Below are positions 52,494 through 60,699 of a DNA stretch of 64,000 nt, in pieces. The notes beneath the pieces were generated by a model that saw only the letters and a program-made list of their open reading frames with translations, ran no database searches and was not told where the DNA came from. The position numbers were made by a program, and so were the translations under genes. How positions within the stretch are numbered: position 1 is the first letter of the stretch; every line of letters starts with the position of its first letter. Source of the DNA: Bin87 sp965220505 (GTDB taxonomy: Bacteria > Chloroflexota > Dehalococcoidia > Lucifugimonadales > UBA3495). The DNA lies in the NCBI GenBank assembly GCA_965220505.1, contig CBDCQE010000003.1:248001-312000 (forward strand). Reading direction: 5' to 3'.

Positions 52494-53813
52494 CTATGCC
52501 GGAGCGCGCTGCCCGGCGAGTTCCGCGACCCGGGCGCCGGGGCGGTTGTCGCCGATGGTCCACACCAGCACGGCGGAGACCACCAGCAGGATGATGTTGG
52601 TCCAAATGGCGATCTCGTAGTTGCCGCGCAGGTCGAACAGGTACCCGCTGAGCGCCGAACCGATGCCCGAACCGATGGGCATCACCGCGAACATCGTCCC
52701 GTAAATCCGGCCCAGGCTGGTCGTGCCGAAACCGTCGGAGGCGTAAGCGGCGGTGATTCCAACCACCGCGTTCCACGAGAAGCCCACCAGCACCATCCCG
52801 ATTACCAGCGGCACGATGCCCAGGGGCGGTATCCCCAGGAATGGGACGCCCATGGACAGCAGCACGACCACGAAACCGGCCATGCGCAACTGGTACGAGG
52901 CGGCCAATAGCCTGCGCCGGCCGTATTGGTCCGACAGATGCCCCAGCAACAGCGCGCCGACGATGGCGGTGGCGCCGATCAGGCTGAACGCGCCCGCTCC
53001 CACCAGCGGCGAGAAGCCCAGGTCGCGGGCGTAGGTCACAAAGTGAGCATTCACGAAGCTCATCGAGTAACCTCAAACGAAATAGCCGAAGGTCAGCCGG
53101 TAGAAGAACCCGGTGCGCAGGGCCTGTCCGAAGGTCACGTGATCCTGCGCCGCCGCCGGATTCCGCAGCCCGCCGGCGGCCGGCCCAGCCGCGCCGTCGG
53201 GAGCCTGGCCGTAGGGCTGAAGGCCCTTGTCCCCGGGCTGGTTCCTGATGAGGAACGCCCCGATGGGAAAAACCACCACCAGCAACAGCAGGCCCAGGAA
53301 GAGGTACGCCTCACGCCAGTCGAGCAGGACCAGGAAGACGGAAGTGGCCGGCACCAGCAGCATGGCTCCGAAGGAGGCTGCGCCGCCGGTGATGCCCAGG
53401 GTCAGGCCGCGACGGGTCAGGAACCACTGGCTGACGATCTTGGTCAGGATGGGCCCGGTGCCCAGGGTGATGCCGGTGCTCATCACGCCGAACACCAGGT
53501 ACAGTTGCCACAGGGTGTTGACCAGGGGCAGCAGCACCAGCATGAAGCCCATGATCACCACGCCGCTCAGGGCGGCCCACTTGGCATCGTACCGGTCGGC
53601 CAGGTATCCGGCCAGCGGGCGCAGCAGGCCCGAGATCATGTAGGTGATGCCGAAAGCCAGCGACAGGGTCCCGCGGCTCCACCCGAACTCCTCGGTCATC
53701 GGGTGCAGAAACACGCCGAAGGAGAACTGCCCGCCCGAAACGCCCAGAGTCACCATGGCGCAGCCAAAAACGACGTACCAGCCGTAGTAGGTGTTTCTGA
53801 GCGTCGATACCAT
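52494..53813 (-). pseudogene. MFS transporter interrupted by an in-frame TGA
   Basis: Two frames form one 12-TM major facilitator. The first half (53813-53073) has YYGWYVVFGCAMVTLGVSGGQFSFGVF, GYLADRYDAKWAA and ends FGYFV-TGA (53073-53075). The second half continues in the same frame with GYSMSFVNAHFVTYARDLGF, LLGHLSDQYGRRRLL and ends at 52494. No frameshift is involved, only one stop between TM6/7-loop and TM7. The family resembles oxalate/formate-antiporter-like or monocarboxylate MFS. It may be a recent pseudogene, a sequencing error, or two split polypeptides using ATG 53063, which lacks a good ribosome site. Confidence 0.7.
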
Positions 53814-53985
53814 TGCAGTGGCCGACCATGCCGCAACGAGTGAGCCGTCCGTACTCGCGGCGCGGACGCGGGGCTGGCGCAATAGTAGATGCGCGGAAGA
53901 CGGCGCGCAACCGTCGTGCCGACCGAGGCGACCGCGATTGGGCCTATGGTATGCTGGTCGCCAGTTTGAGCCGGAGGGTTTCGAG

Positions 53986-54534
53986 ATGGCACGGGTTCCT
54001 TACGTCGCACGGGAAGAGCTGGACGCGGACGGCCAGGTGATCTACGACCGGATCCGGGAGGACCGCGGCGCGGCGGACGTGGGCCTGCAATTCCGCGCCC
54101 TGCTGCACAGCCCGCAGGCCGCCGGCTACCTGACGTCCATGGGCGCGACGCTGCGCTTCCAGTCGTCCATGTCGGATGACCTCAAGGAACTGGCGATCAT
54201 CCTGGTGGCCCGGGAATGGGACTCCGGCATCGAGTGGACCGGCCACGCCGTTGCCGCCGCCAACGCCGGCGTGAGCGACGAGGCCATCGAGGGCATCCGC
54301 ACCTGGAAAGCGCCGGACTGCCTGGAGGGTCAGCAGGCCGCAATCGCCCGCTTTGTGCAGCAGATGATCCGGGAAAAGGACGTATCCGACGAGAACTTCG
54401 AGGCGGTGCGCGCATTCCTGGGGGACCGCGGCGTCGTTGACCTGACCATGACGGTCGCTTACTACTCGGCCCTGGCGCTGGCGCAGATTGCTTTGCGGCC
54501 GGAAATGGGCGGCGACCGAGTTTCGACCCTGTAG
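53986..54534 (+). CDS. Carboxymuconolactone decarboxylase family protein
   Basis: 182 aa. The CMD/AhpD-like helical fold is indicated by LKELAIILVAREWDSGIEWTGHAVAAANAGVSDEAIEGI, where EWxGHA is the conserved helix of the family. The peroxidatic CxxC of AhpD is absent, so alkylhydroperoxidase activity is unlikely. Members of this branch are often linked to aromatic or small-acid catabolism; the substrate is unknown. ATG 53986 has GGAGGG about 7 nt upstream. It lies divergent from the broken MFS gene, with which it may once have formed a catabolic unit. Confidence 0.83.
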   Translation: MARVPYVAREELDADGQVIYDRIREDRGAADVGLQFRALLHSPQAAGYLTSMGATLRFQSSMSDDLKELAIILVAREWDSGIEWTGHAVAAANAGVSDEAIEGIRTWKAPDCLEGQQAAIARFVQQMIREKDVSDENFEAVRAFLGDRGVVDLTMTVAYYSALALAQIALRPEMGGDRVSTL

Positions 54535-54591
54535 GAATCCGTACGGCGCTCAGCCGGAGATCGGTAGCGCGTCGGGCTGGATGTTGGGGCA

Positions 54592-55776
54592 ATGAGCAGC
54601 GCAGCCGCGGACAGGTTGTTGGGTCGATTGGCCGGCCTGCTGGAGTGGCACGGGCTGGGATCGGCTGCCCTCACTCCTCGACCCCGCGGCGGCCGCCTGA
54701 CCGGCGAAGACGCGGGCGAAGTGGCGGGGCTGCTGGACCGGTTGGCAGAGGAGGACGATGGCCTGCAACAAGGTCGGAGCCCCAGCAGCCTGATTTTCGG
54801 AAACGGCTGTTTCGCCATCGGCAGGTATGACGTTGCGTACACGGTGTTCCGGGGGTTGGTCGCGCAACGTCCCGACGACTTCGCGGTGCGGTTCAACCTG
54901 GGAGTCACTTGCCTGCGGCGCAGAAGGCCCGACGAGGCGGTTGACGCGTTGAGCGCCGCGCTGGAAATCGACGGGCTGTCCGCGCCGGCGTACTACCAGC
55001 GGGGCAACGCCCGTGATGATCTTGGCGATGCCGAGGGCGCGCTGGTTGATTATGCGACGGCGATCGACTTTGACCCGCTGCTGCTGCAGGCCTACTACAA
55101 CCGGGGGATAGTGCTGAACAACCTGGGCAGGTACGCGGATGCCATCGCAGCTTTCGACGCGGTGGTGACCCTGCGCCCCGACATCTCCAACGCCTACCTG
55201 AACCGGGGCGTGGCGCGGGACGAGCTGGGTGATGGAGCGGGCGCGGTGGCCGATTATGACGAGGCCCTGCGTCACAATCCCGACAACGCGGACGCCCGGT
55301 TCAACAAGGCTCGCGTCTGCTACCGTCTGGGACGGTACGACGACGCGGTGGAGAACTACACCGCCGCCATCGAACTGCGCCCCGATGACGTGGAGGCGAT
55401 CAACAACCGCGGGCTGGCCCACGACGCCCAGGGGAAATACTCGGAGGCCATCGCCGACTACGATGCGGCGCTGGGTCTGCGGCCCGACTTTGCCGAGGTG
55501 TTGAGCAACCGGGGCGCGGCACGGGAAAGCCTCGGCGATACTGAAGCGGCCCTGGCCGACTACCTGGAGGCGCAGACCATGGTACCGGAGTTTGCCGCCG
55601 CCTACTACAACGCGGCGCGGCTCTACGCCGACCAGGGAGACATCGCCAAGTGTGCGGAGCAGTTGTCCGAGGCGGTGCGACTACAGCCGGGGCTCTATGC
55701 CGAGGCGGAGTCTGACGAGATGCTGGGCTGGGTCCTGGATTTGTCGCGGCTGCGGGACGAGCGACGCGGAGATTAA
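54592..55776 (+). CDS. TPR repeat protein
   Basis: 394 aa. Residues 75-380 are about nine tandem TPR units, each with the W/Y-x-x-G-x-x...A-x...A...P pattern (for example YYQRGNARDDLGDAEGALVDYATAIDFDPLLLQAYYNRGIVLNNLGRYADAI in successive units). The N-terminal 70 residues are unassigned and helical. No signal peptide, so it is a cytosolic scaffold. TPR proteins mediate protein-protein contacts; the partner is unknown. It starts 57 nt after the CMD gene on the same strand. Confidence 0.85.
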   Translation: MSSAAADRLLGRLAGLLEWHGLGSAALTPRPRGGRLTGEDAGEVAGLLDRLAEEDDGLQQGRSPSSLIFGNGCFAIGRYDVAYTVFRGLVAQRPDDFAVRFNLGVTCLRRRRPDEAVDALSAALEIDGLSAPAYYQRGNARDDLGDAEGALVDYATAIDFDPLLLQAYYNRGIVLNNLGRYADAIAAFDAVVTLRPDISNAYLNRGVARDELGDGAGAVADYDEALRHNPDNADARFNKARVCYRLGRYDDAVENYTAAIELRPDDVEAINNRGLAHDAQGKYSEAIADYDAALGLRPDFAEVLSNRGAARESLGDTEAALADYLEAQTMVPEFAAAYYNAARLYADQGDIAKCAEQLSEAVRLQPGLYAEAESDEMLGWVLDLSRLRDERRGD

Positions 55777-55797
55777 CGACGTGAACGCCGTTGCCAT

Positions 55798-56013
55798 TCA
55801 TTCGGGGTCGCGGAGCCAGTTTCTCAGCAGCCGCACGGCTGCACCCACAAGCCACCCGATTCCACCCAGCGCGCCTACAATTCCCAAGAATCTGTCTATG
55901 GTGAAATGGTCAGTCAAGTCAATAACTACAGCGATAAGAAAAACCATACCCAACACAAAAATCACTAATACTAACGTCGTTGCTATGGCTTTTGCCATGT
56001 TTCTATACAACAT
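55798..56013 (-). CDS. Small membrane protein (71 aa)
   Basis: 71 aa with two hydrophobic helices (LVLVIFVLGMVFLIAVVI and FLGIVGALGGIGWLVGAAV) and a charged C-terminus (RLLRNWLRDPE). AAGGAGA precedes the ATG closely, which supports translation. It follows the 62-aa membrane protein by 2 nt; the two probably act together. No family recognised. Base composition is more AT-rich than surrounding genes. Confidence 0.6.
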   Translation of the reverse strand: MLYRNMAKAIATTLVLVIFVLGMVFLIAVVIDLTDHFTIDRFLGIVGALGGIGWLVGAAVRLLRNWLRDPE

Positions 56014-56015
56014 GG

Positions 56016-56204
56016 CTATCTCCTTACTTTGATGCCTAGTACCGTGACAAAGCCGGACACCCCGATAGCGATGCCGGTAATACCTAGCAGCGCAATACCG
56101 GTAAGAGTAATTGGATAAATTTGGAAAACGTAATGCCCCAACAGGAACACTACAAGACCGACCGAATACGCGGCCAACGAGGCCGTAAATATCTTATCCC
56201 ACAT
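56016..56204 (-). CDS. Small membrane protein (62 aa)
   Basis: 62 aa, two hydrophobic helices (LAAYSVGLVVFLLGHYVF and LTGIALLGITGIAIGVSGFVTVL) and a short basic end (IKVRR). ATG 56204 is supported by GAGGG about 7 nt upstream; an in-frame upstream Met at 56231 is less likely. First gene of a two-gene operon with the 71-aa membrane protein. Holin-like size and topology, but no evidence for that function. Confidence 0.58.
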   Translation of the reverse strand: MWDKIFTASLAAYSVGLVVFLLGHYVFQIYPITLTGIALLGITGIAIGVSGFVTVLGIKVRR

Positions 56205-56293
56205 GATGCTACCCTCTTTATGGGTAATCAAAGTGTAGGCGCGGCGCGGCGCACTGTCAAACCGGGTTGAGGATTGATCCAGCGGCCAAAGTC

Positions 56294-57031
56294 CTACGGA
56301 CGGTCCGGTTCGCCCTCCTCGTCCGGCGGTAACACGTCCAGCAGGATTGCTTCCTCGCTGAGACGAGCGGCTTCACCGAGAACTTCGGGGCGGTCTTCAA
56401 TGAGGAGGTCGGGATCGACCATCGCGGCTTTTTCGGGGCGGTGGTCGGCGTGGGTCAGGATGTTGTGGGTGATGACCACCATGGCCAGGGCGGTCAAGCC
56501 GAACATGACGGCCCAATCATGCCCGCGCAGCGTGTTCAGGGCCAGCATGGCTCCGAACCCCAGGAAAATGCCGATGGAGGACCGGAACACCGAGCGCCTG
56601 AATAAGAGCACCGTGACAATCCCTACGGCAATGCCCACGAGGATATACCAGTTCAGGTAAGCCAGGGAAACGCCGACGAGAACCACCATCCCGTCGCCGC
56701 CCTTGAAGCCGGTGAATATGCTCTTCCAGTGGCCGGCGATGGCGGCCGCGCCAGCGATGATGGCGCCCAACTCGGGCACGCCCAGCATCCAGGCCACGAC
56801 CACGGCGAGGCTCCCCTTGATGACGTCGCAGGCGAAAACCAGCATGCCCCGTCGTCGTCCCACGTGCCAGAAGACGTTGGCGGTACCGGCTCGCCGGCTG
56901 CCGGTGGCGAAGATGTCCACGCCCTTGAGGCGCGCCACCAGGTAGGCGAAGGGAATGCTGCCTAGGAGGTAACCGACCAGCGCCGCCGCGAGCACGCGGG
57001 GAATTAGGGGCAGAAGATCGTCAAAAAACAT
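56294..57031 (-). CDS. PlsY-like glycerol-3-phosphate acyltransferase family protein
   Basis: 245 aa with five or six membrane segments. PlsY motifs: YLLGSIPFAYLVARLKGVDI with GSRRAGTANVFWHVGRRRG and DVIKG (motif 1), GHWKSIFTGFKGGDGMVV (motif 2), and VITHNILTHADH (motif 3 region). In PlsY motif 2 is FKGGKGVAT; here the Lys is replaced by Asp and GSGNxGxTN by GSRRAGTAN, so substrate use may differ from acyl-phosphate plus glycerol-3-phosphate. The C-terminus is acidic. It is the last gene of a three-gene run with the methyltransferase and radical SAM genes. An upstream TTG start (57064) is possible. Confidence 0.75.
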   Translation of the reverse strand: MFFDDLLPLIPRVLAAALVGYLLGSIPFAYLVARLKGVDIFATGSRRAGTANVFWHVGRRRGMLVFACDVIKGSLAVVVAWMLGVPELGAIIAGAAAIAGHWKSIFTGFKGGDGMVVLVGVSLAYLNWYILVGIAVGIVTVLLFRRSVFRSSIGIFLGFGAMLALNTLRGHDWAVMFGLTALAMVVITHNILTHADHRPEKAAMVDPDLLIEDRPEVLGEAARLSEEAILLDVLPPDEEGEPDRP

Positions 57032-57086
57032 CAAAAAGGGGATCAGTTGGTCAGGTATGCGCAAATGATAGCACAGCGGGTTGCGA

Positions 57087-57878
57087 TCAGTCCGGATTCC
57101 GGCCCACGTATAGCCAGTAACCGATCTGTCCGCTGGACACCGATCGGCCCACCCGATCCAGCAAGCCGGGGGCGGATGCGGCTAAATCCACGGAGAGCTC
57201 GGATGAAAGCATGCCCACGGCGCCGCCCAGGGCGAGCTTGCCCCGCAGGTCCGCCAGCAGCGTCACCACCTCGGCGCTGAGGTCTTCCGGTTCGCCCGTG
57301 ATGAAGCCGGAACGCTCCAGGAGGCGTTGGTATCCGTCGGCGGGCAGGGCCTCGGTGAGGCAAAGCATCATGCCCACAGTTCCGTCCAGCTCCGGCGGCA
57401 GGCTGCCGGGCTCGACCGTCACGTCGGAAATGCCGATCACGCCCCCGGGCCGGAGCAGGCGGCGCACCCGCGAGATCGCCGCTGCCTTGTCAACGAACAG
57501 GCTGGTGGCACACTCGATGATGACAGCGTCAAAAGCTCCCTCGCGGAACGGAGGCATCTCAGCGTCGCCTCGCACGAAGGCGACGTCGGCGGGCACGAGC
57601 TGTTCCAGCGCGCGCTGACGGGAGGCCGCGGAAGCCTCCCTGCCGAGTTCCAGGCCAACGACCTGGCAGCGAAACACCCGTGAGATGGCGGTGGCACTGG
57701 TGCCCATCCCGCAGGCGAGGTCCAGCAAGCGCCAGCCGGCCCGCAGGCCCATGGCGCGACCCAGGCGGTTGGTGGCGCGCAGCCCGCCGGGGTGCAGGCT
57801 GTCGCCCAGGATCAGGCGCGCCAGTTCCGAAGAATAGAGATCGGCGCAGCAGATCTTGGCGGCGTAGGTGTCGAGCAT
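57087..57878 (-). CDS. SAM-dependent class I methyltransferase
   Basis: 263 aa. Rossmann motif I is RLLDLACGMGTSATAISR (residues 50-67), then VVGLELG (acidic end of beta-2), VRGDAEMPPFREGAFDAVIIECATSLF and LLRPGGVIGISDV. The N-terminus carries AAKICCADLYSSELARLILGDSLHPGGLRATNRL, seen in a methyltransferase group often encoded near radical SAM or arsenic and lipid genes. Small-molecule or lipid methylation is likely, target unknown. The start follows the radical SAM stop by 28 nt, and this gap is filled by a dispersed repeat. Confidence 0.82.
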   Translation of the reverse strand: MLDTYAAKICCADLYSSELARLILGDSLHPGGLRATNRLGRAMGLRAGWRLLDLACGMGTSATAISRVFRCQVVGLELGREASAASRQRALEQLVPADVAFVRGDAEMPPFREGAFDAVIIECATSLFVDKAAAISRVRRLLRPGGVIGISDVTVEPGSLPPELDGTVGMMLCLTEALPADGYQRLLERSGFITGEPEDLSAEVVTLLADLRGKLALGGAVGMLSSELSVDLAASAPGLLDRVGRSVSSGQIGYWLYVGRNPD

Positions 57879-57890
57879 TGTAATTTTTTA

Positions 57891-57930
57891 CATCGATGCA
57901 CAGGATTTACAGGATAGGTTTGATGCGATG
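57891..57930. repeat. Dispersed repeat B, copy forming the end of the radical SAM gene
   Basis: CATCGATGCACAGGAT, TTACAGGAT and GATGCGATG match repeat B at 46900-47012. On the minus strand it encodes the last residues (RIKPIL) and stop codon of the radical SAM gene and fills the spacer before the methyltransferase gene. Confidence 0.7.
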
Positions 57931-59346
57931 ACGGCCCTGTTGTTGGGTCAACTGCTCCCGGATCTGCTCACGGTAGCCCACGGAGTTGTAGGAGCAGAAG
58001 GGGATGGCGCGGCCGTCTGGCGTCAGGATGCCGACGCAGCACTTCATCACCTGTTTGACGTTGAAGGTCCAGGCATCGAGAAAGTCCTTGATGGCGATCT
58101 GGAAGACGTGGTCCTTGAGGTGGTTGATCTCGTAGGGCAGGTCGAGGCCCGGTCCGCAGGCACACTCGAACTGGCCGGCGGTCTGCTCGGTGCCCGCCAC
58201 GGCGGACGCGGACCACAGGCCCTCCAGGGCAGTCTGGATGTCGGCGGCATTTGGGGGCTTGGGCAGGGCGCGATTGGTGATGTAGTCCAGGTATTGGTCG
58301 ATGTCCAGCAGTCGCGGCAGCGGGGTGACCTTGTCGCCGTCCACGAACAGGTAGGAATTGACCTGGCAGGTGGGGAAGCAGCAGGGGACGGGTACGAAGT
58401 CATCGAGCACGAATCGGCCGTCGGTCTGGTCCACGATGCCGTGGATGATGTCAGGGATGGTGACGCGGGTCATGGGGTCGAACTCGATGTGCCGGCCCAC
58501 GTGGGTGACGGGCTGGAACACTACGCCGCGCACGGCCGGATGCTTCAGGCCGAACTCAACAATATCTCCCACCTCGTCGGTGTTCACGTCGCGCTCGATG
58601 GCTGCCACCAGCACGGCGGTCATGCCGGCCTCAGCCAGACGGTCCAGGGCGCGCATCTTGGTGTCCAGGAGGGGCGCGCCCCGAATGGTCAGGTAGGTCT
58701 CTTCGCGTAGGCCGTCGAACTGGAAGTACACCACCGGATCAAGAGCCGCCATCTGCGCGAGGAACCGGTCGTCACGGGCCAGGCGCACGCCGTTGGTGTT
58801 GATCATCACCTGGCGGATGCCGCGATCCTTGGCGGCCTGGATCATCTCGGGCAGCTGCGGGTGGATGGTGGGTTCGCCGCCGCTGAACTGGATCACCTCG
58901 GGGTCGCCCTCGATCTCCACGAAACGGTCCAGCATGGACTCGACCTGCTCCAGGGTCAGGCTGTAACCGGCGCCGGCGTCGGCGAAGCAGACCGGGCAAT
59001 CCAGGTTGCAAGCGGTGTTGACCTCGATGAGGGCCAGGCAAATGTGCTGCTTGTGCTCGGGGCATAGACCGCAATCCAACGGACAGCCCCTGTCAACCTC
59101 GGTGCTGAAATCCAGGGGAATGGTGCCCGGCTTGTTGAACCGGATGCTGCCGACGTACATCTCGGCGTCGGAGCTGATGATGGCCTCGAACCAGCCGTGT
59201 TCGGGGCAGCGTTTTCTCATGTAGACCTTGTTGTCGCGAATGATGACCTGGGCGTCGATGACCGCCTTGCATTCGGGGCAGATGGAGCGGGTGAGTTCGT
59301 GGAAGATATAGTCGGCGTCCTGTTTTATGCGGTTGGCGGAAGTCAA
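57907..59346 (-). CDS. Radical SAM protein of the MJ0619/tetraether synthase (Tes)-like family
   Basis: 479 aa. The radical SAM cluster motif is CNLDCPVC (C113, C117, C120) with SGGEP at 155-159. Before it is an auxiliary-cluster motif GCPLDCGLCPEH (C88, C92, C95) and an N-terminal zinc/rubredoxin-like part (CPEC at 23-26, CPEHG at 47). The C-terminal region has more Cys groups: PCCFPTC, CACG, KCC and FCSYN. This arrangement matches the MJ0619-type family, whose archaeal members join lipid chains into tetraethers; bacterial members may act on other lipids. The first gene of a run with a methyltransferase and a PlsY-like acyltransferase, supporting a membrane-lipid role. Its last codons derive from a dispersed repeat. 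Confidence 0.75.
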   Translation of the reverse strand: MTSANRIKQDADYIFHELTRSICPECKAVIDAQVIIRDNKVYMRKRCPEHGWFEAIISSDAEMYVGSIRFNKPGTIPLDFSTEVDRGCPLDCGLCPEHKQHICLALIEVNTACNLDCPVCFADAGAGYSLTLEQVESMLDRFVEIEGDPEVIQFSGGEPTIHPQLPEMIQAAKDRGIRQVMINTNGVRLARDDRFLAQMAALDPVVYFQFDGLREETYLTIRGAPLLDTKMRALDRLAEAGMTAVLVAAIERDVNTDEVGDIVEFGLKHPAVRGVVFQPVTHVGRHIEFDPMTRVTIPDIIHGIVDQTDGRFVLDDFVPVPCCFPTCQVNSYLFVDGDKVTPLPRLLDIDQYLDYITNRALPKPPNAADIQTALEGLWSASAVAGTEQTAGQFECACGPGLDLPYEINHLKDHVFQIAIKDFLDAWTFNVKQVMKCCVGILTPDGRAIPFCSYNSVGYREQIREQLTQQQGRHRIKPIL

Positions 59347-59359
59347 TGCGGTTTGCTCC

Positions 59360-60094
59360 TTATTCCGGCGGGTTGGTCAGCTGGTTGCCATTCTGGACCG
59401 GAACGTAGGTGACACCCAGATTTTCGGCGCGGATCGCTGCGAGGGGTTCAATCGTAGTTCCAACTACCACTGCGAGCGACCGTCCGTTAAGGTTACGCGG
59501 CTGGTATTTCTCCAGGATCATTGCCAGCAAGTCTGCCCTGGTTATCGCTTTGTCCACATCATAGGCGGATACTTGGAACGAGGCTTCCACCACCAGGCAG
59601 GCAGGCCCGAGGTCCGAAATACCCCGACCGTAGAAAAAGCCGTCGGCGCGCATCAGGTCGCGCCGTTGGTTCTCGGTGATGACGCCGGCCCGGAAGGCAG
59701 CGTTGGCGATGCTGTACATTTCCCTTTTCGGAACTAGTTCGGTGTATTCCAAACCTACTCCATCAGAAAGCAGCTCAGGCCGTCGTTCACAGAGTAGTTC
59801 CAACTCCCACCCTTTCAGGGTAGAAACATCTGAGGAAGTGCGGTACTGCGCTTCCTGTAACTTGGTGATGGCGGCAGAGTTTTCGGCGACGATTTTCCCC
59901 GTTTGGCTTTGAGCGGCGCGTATTTCGGCCATTTCCTGGTCGTGCCGGGCGCCCCGCTCTTCCTGGGCGGCGCGCATTTCGGCGATAGCCCGGGCATTTT
60001 CCGCCGATATTTGCGCGGTCTGCTGCAACAAAGCACGGATTTCGGCAAAGGTCATCGGTTCCGGTAGGTCGGCCGAGGGTGTTGGCGCGGTCAT
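59360..60094 (-). CDS. Coiled-coil protein with PD-(D/E)XK-like C-terminal domain (DUF3782-like)
   Basis: 244 aa. Residues 15-95 form a coiled coil with repeated EIRAxQ and AAI/TKLQEAQ segments. The C-terminal domain (100-235) has LKGWELELLCERRPELL, RADGFFYGRG and CLVVEASFQVSAYDVDKAITRADLLAMIL, typical of DUF3782-like proteins in Cyanobacteria and Chloroflexota, where the catalytic ExK reads EAS. Whether it cuts DNA is doubtful. It lies between the radical SAM gene and the restriction endonuclease gene on the same strand. Confidence 0.65.
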   Translation of the reverse strand: MTAPTPSADLPEPMTFAEIRALLQQTAQISAENARAIAEMRAAQEERGARHDQEMAEIRAAQSQTGKIVAENSAAITKLQEAQYRTSSDVSTLKGWELELLCERRPELLSDGVGLEYTELVPKREMYSIANAAFRAGVITENQRRDLMRADGFFYGRGISDLGPACLVVEASFQVSAYDVDKAITRADLLAMILEKYQPRNLNGRSLAVVVGTTIEPLAAIRAENLGVTYVPVQNGNQLTNPPE

Positions 60095-60133
60095 GGCTAT
60101 GATGTCTCCATGGGAGTGATGAATTTTATGCTA

Positions 60134-60691
60134 TCAGATTCGGCGGGCCAGGGATTGCAACTGGTCAAATCCTGCCGTCAGCGTTCCACCATAAGGTCGC
60201 ATCCAATCTGGTGGGTTGCCTGGATTCACTGTAATCCAAGCGGTATCGCTGCCGCTGGAGCCTCCATGTTGTGAGCTGATCACACCGTCATTCCACAGTG
60301 CCATTACAGTGGCTTTTTCGATGACCCAGCAATGGGCGTCAAATGGGCTTATGCCTATACATACAATCATGCTGTAATTCTGGTCGCGCAGTTGCTGGAA
60401 TTTGTAAGAGCCGTTCCTCCATAGCGTTGAACCTTTTATCTCGGTGCGCAGTCCAGAGATAATCCTATCGGCATCACTGTCTGGAGAGCGTGTAACGTCC
60501 AGTCCCTTTGCAGCACACCACCCTGCCACGAGGGCCTCAAACACCGCCCCAGCACTGCGTGACGGCAACGCCTTAATCCAGCCAAAAGGGCTATGAGTCC
60601 AATCCGTAGCAACGTCTCGGTAATCTTGCTCTATGATGCCGGCGATTGCAGCAAGTCGTTGGACCTCGGGATCGTGAATTCTCGTAGTCAT
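60134..60691 (-). CDS. Type II restriction endonuclease (putative)
   Basis: 185 aa. A PD-(D/E)XK site is readable: DSDADRIISGLRTEIKGSTLW, with D75, E84 and K86, preceded by a helix carrying Glu (FEALVAGWCAAKG). The rest (FQQLRDQNYSMIVCIGISPFDAHCWVI) is a plausible core. It begins 9 nt after the stop of the DNA methyltransferase gene, with a purine-rich site in that spacer, so the two form a standard methyltransferase-first restriction-modification operon. The recognition sequence is unknown. Confidence 0.75.
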   Translation of the reverse strand: MTTRIHDPEVQRLAAIAGIIEQDYRDVATDWTHSPFGWIKALPSRSAGAVFEALVAGWCAAKGLDVTRSPDSDADRIISGLRTEIKGSTLWRNGSYKFQQLRDQNYSMIVCIGISPFDAHCWVIEKATVMALWNDGVISSQHGGSSGSDTAWITVNPGNPPDWMRPYGGTLTAGFDQLQSLARRI

Positions 60692-60699
60692 AAACCTTC

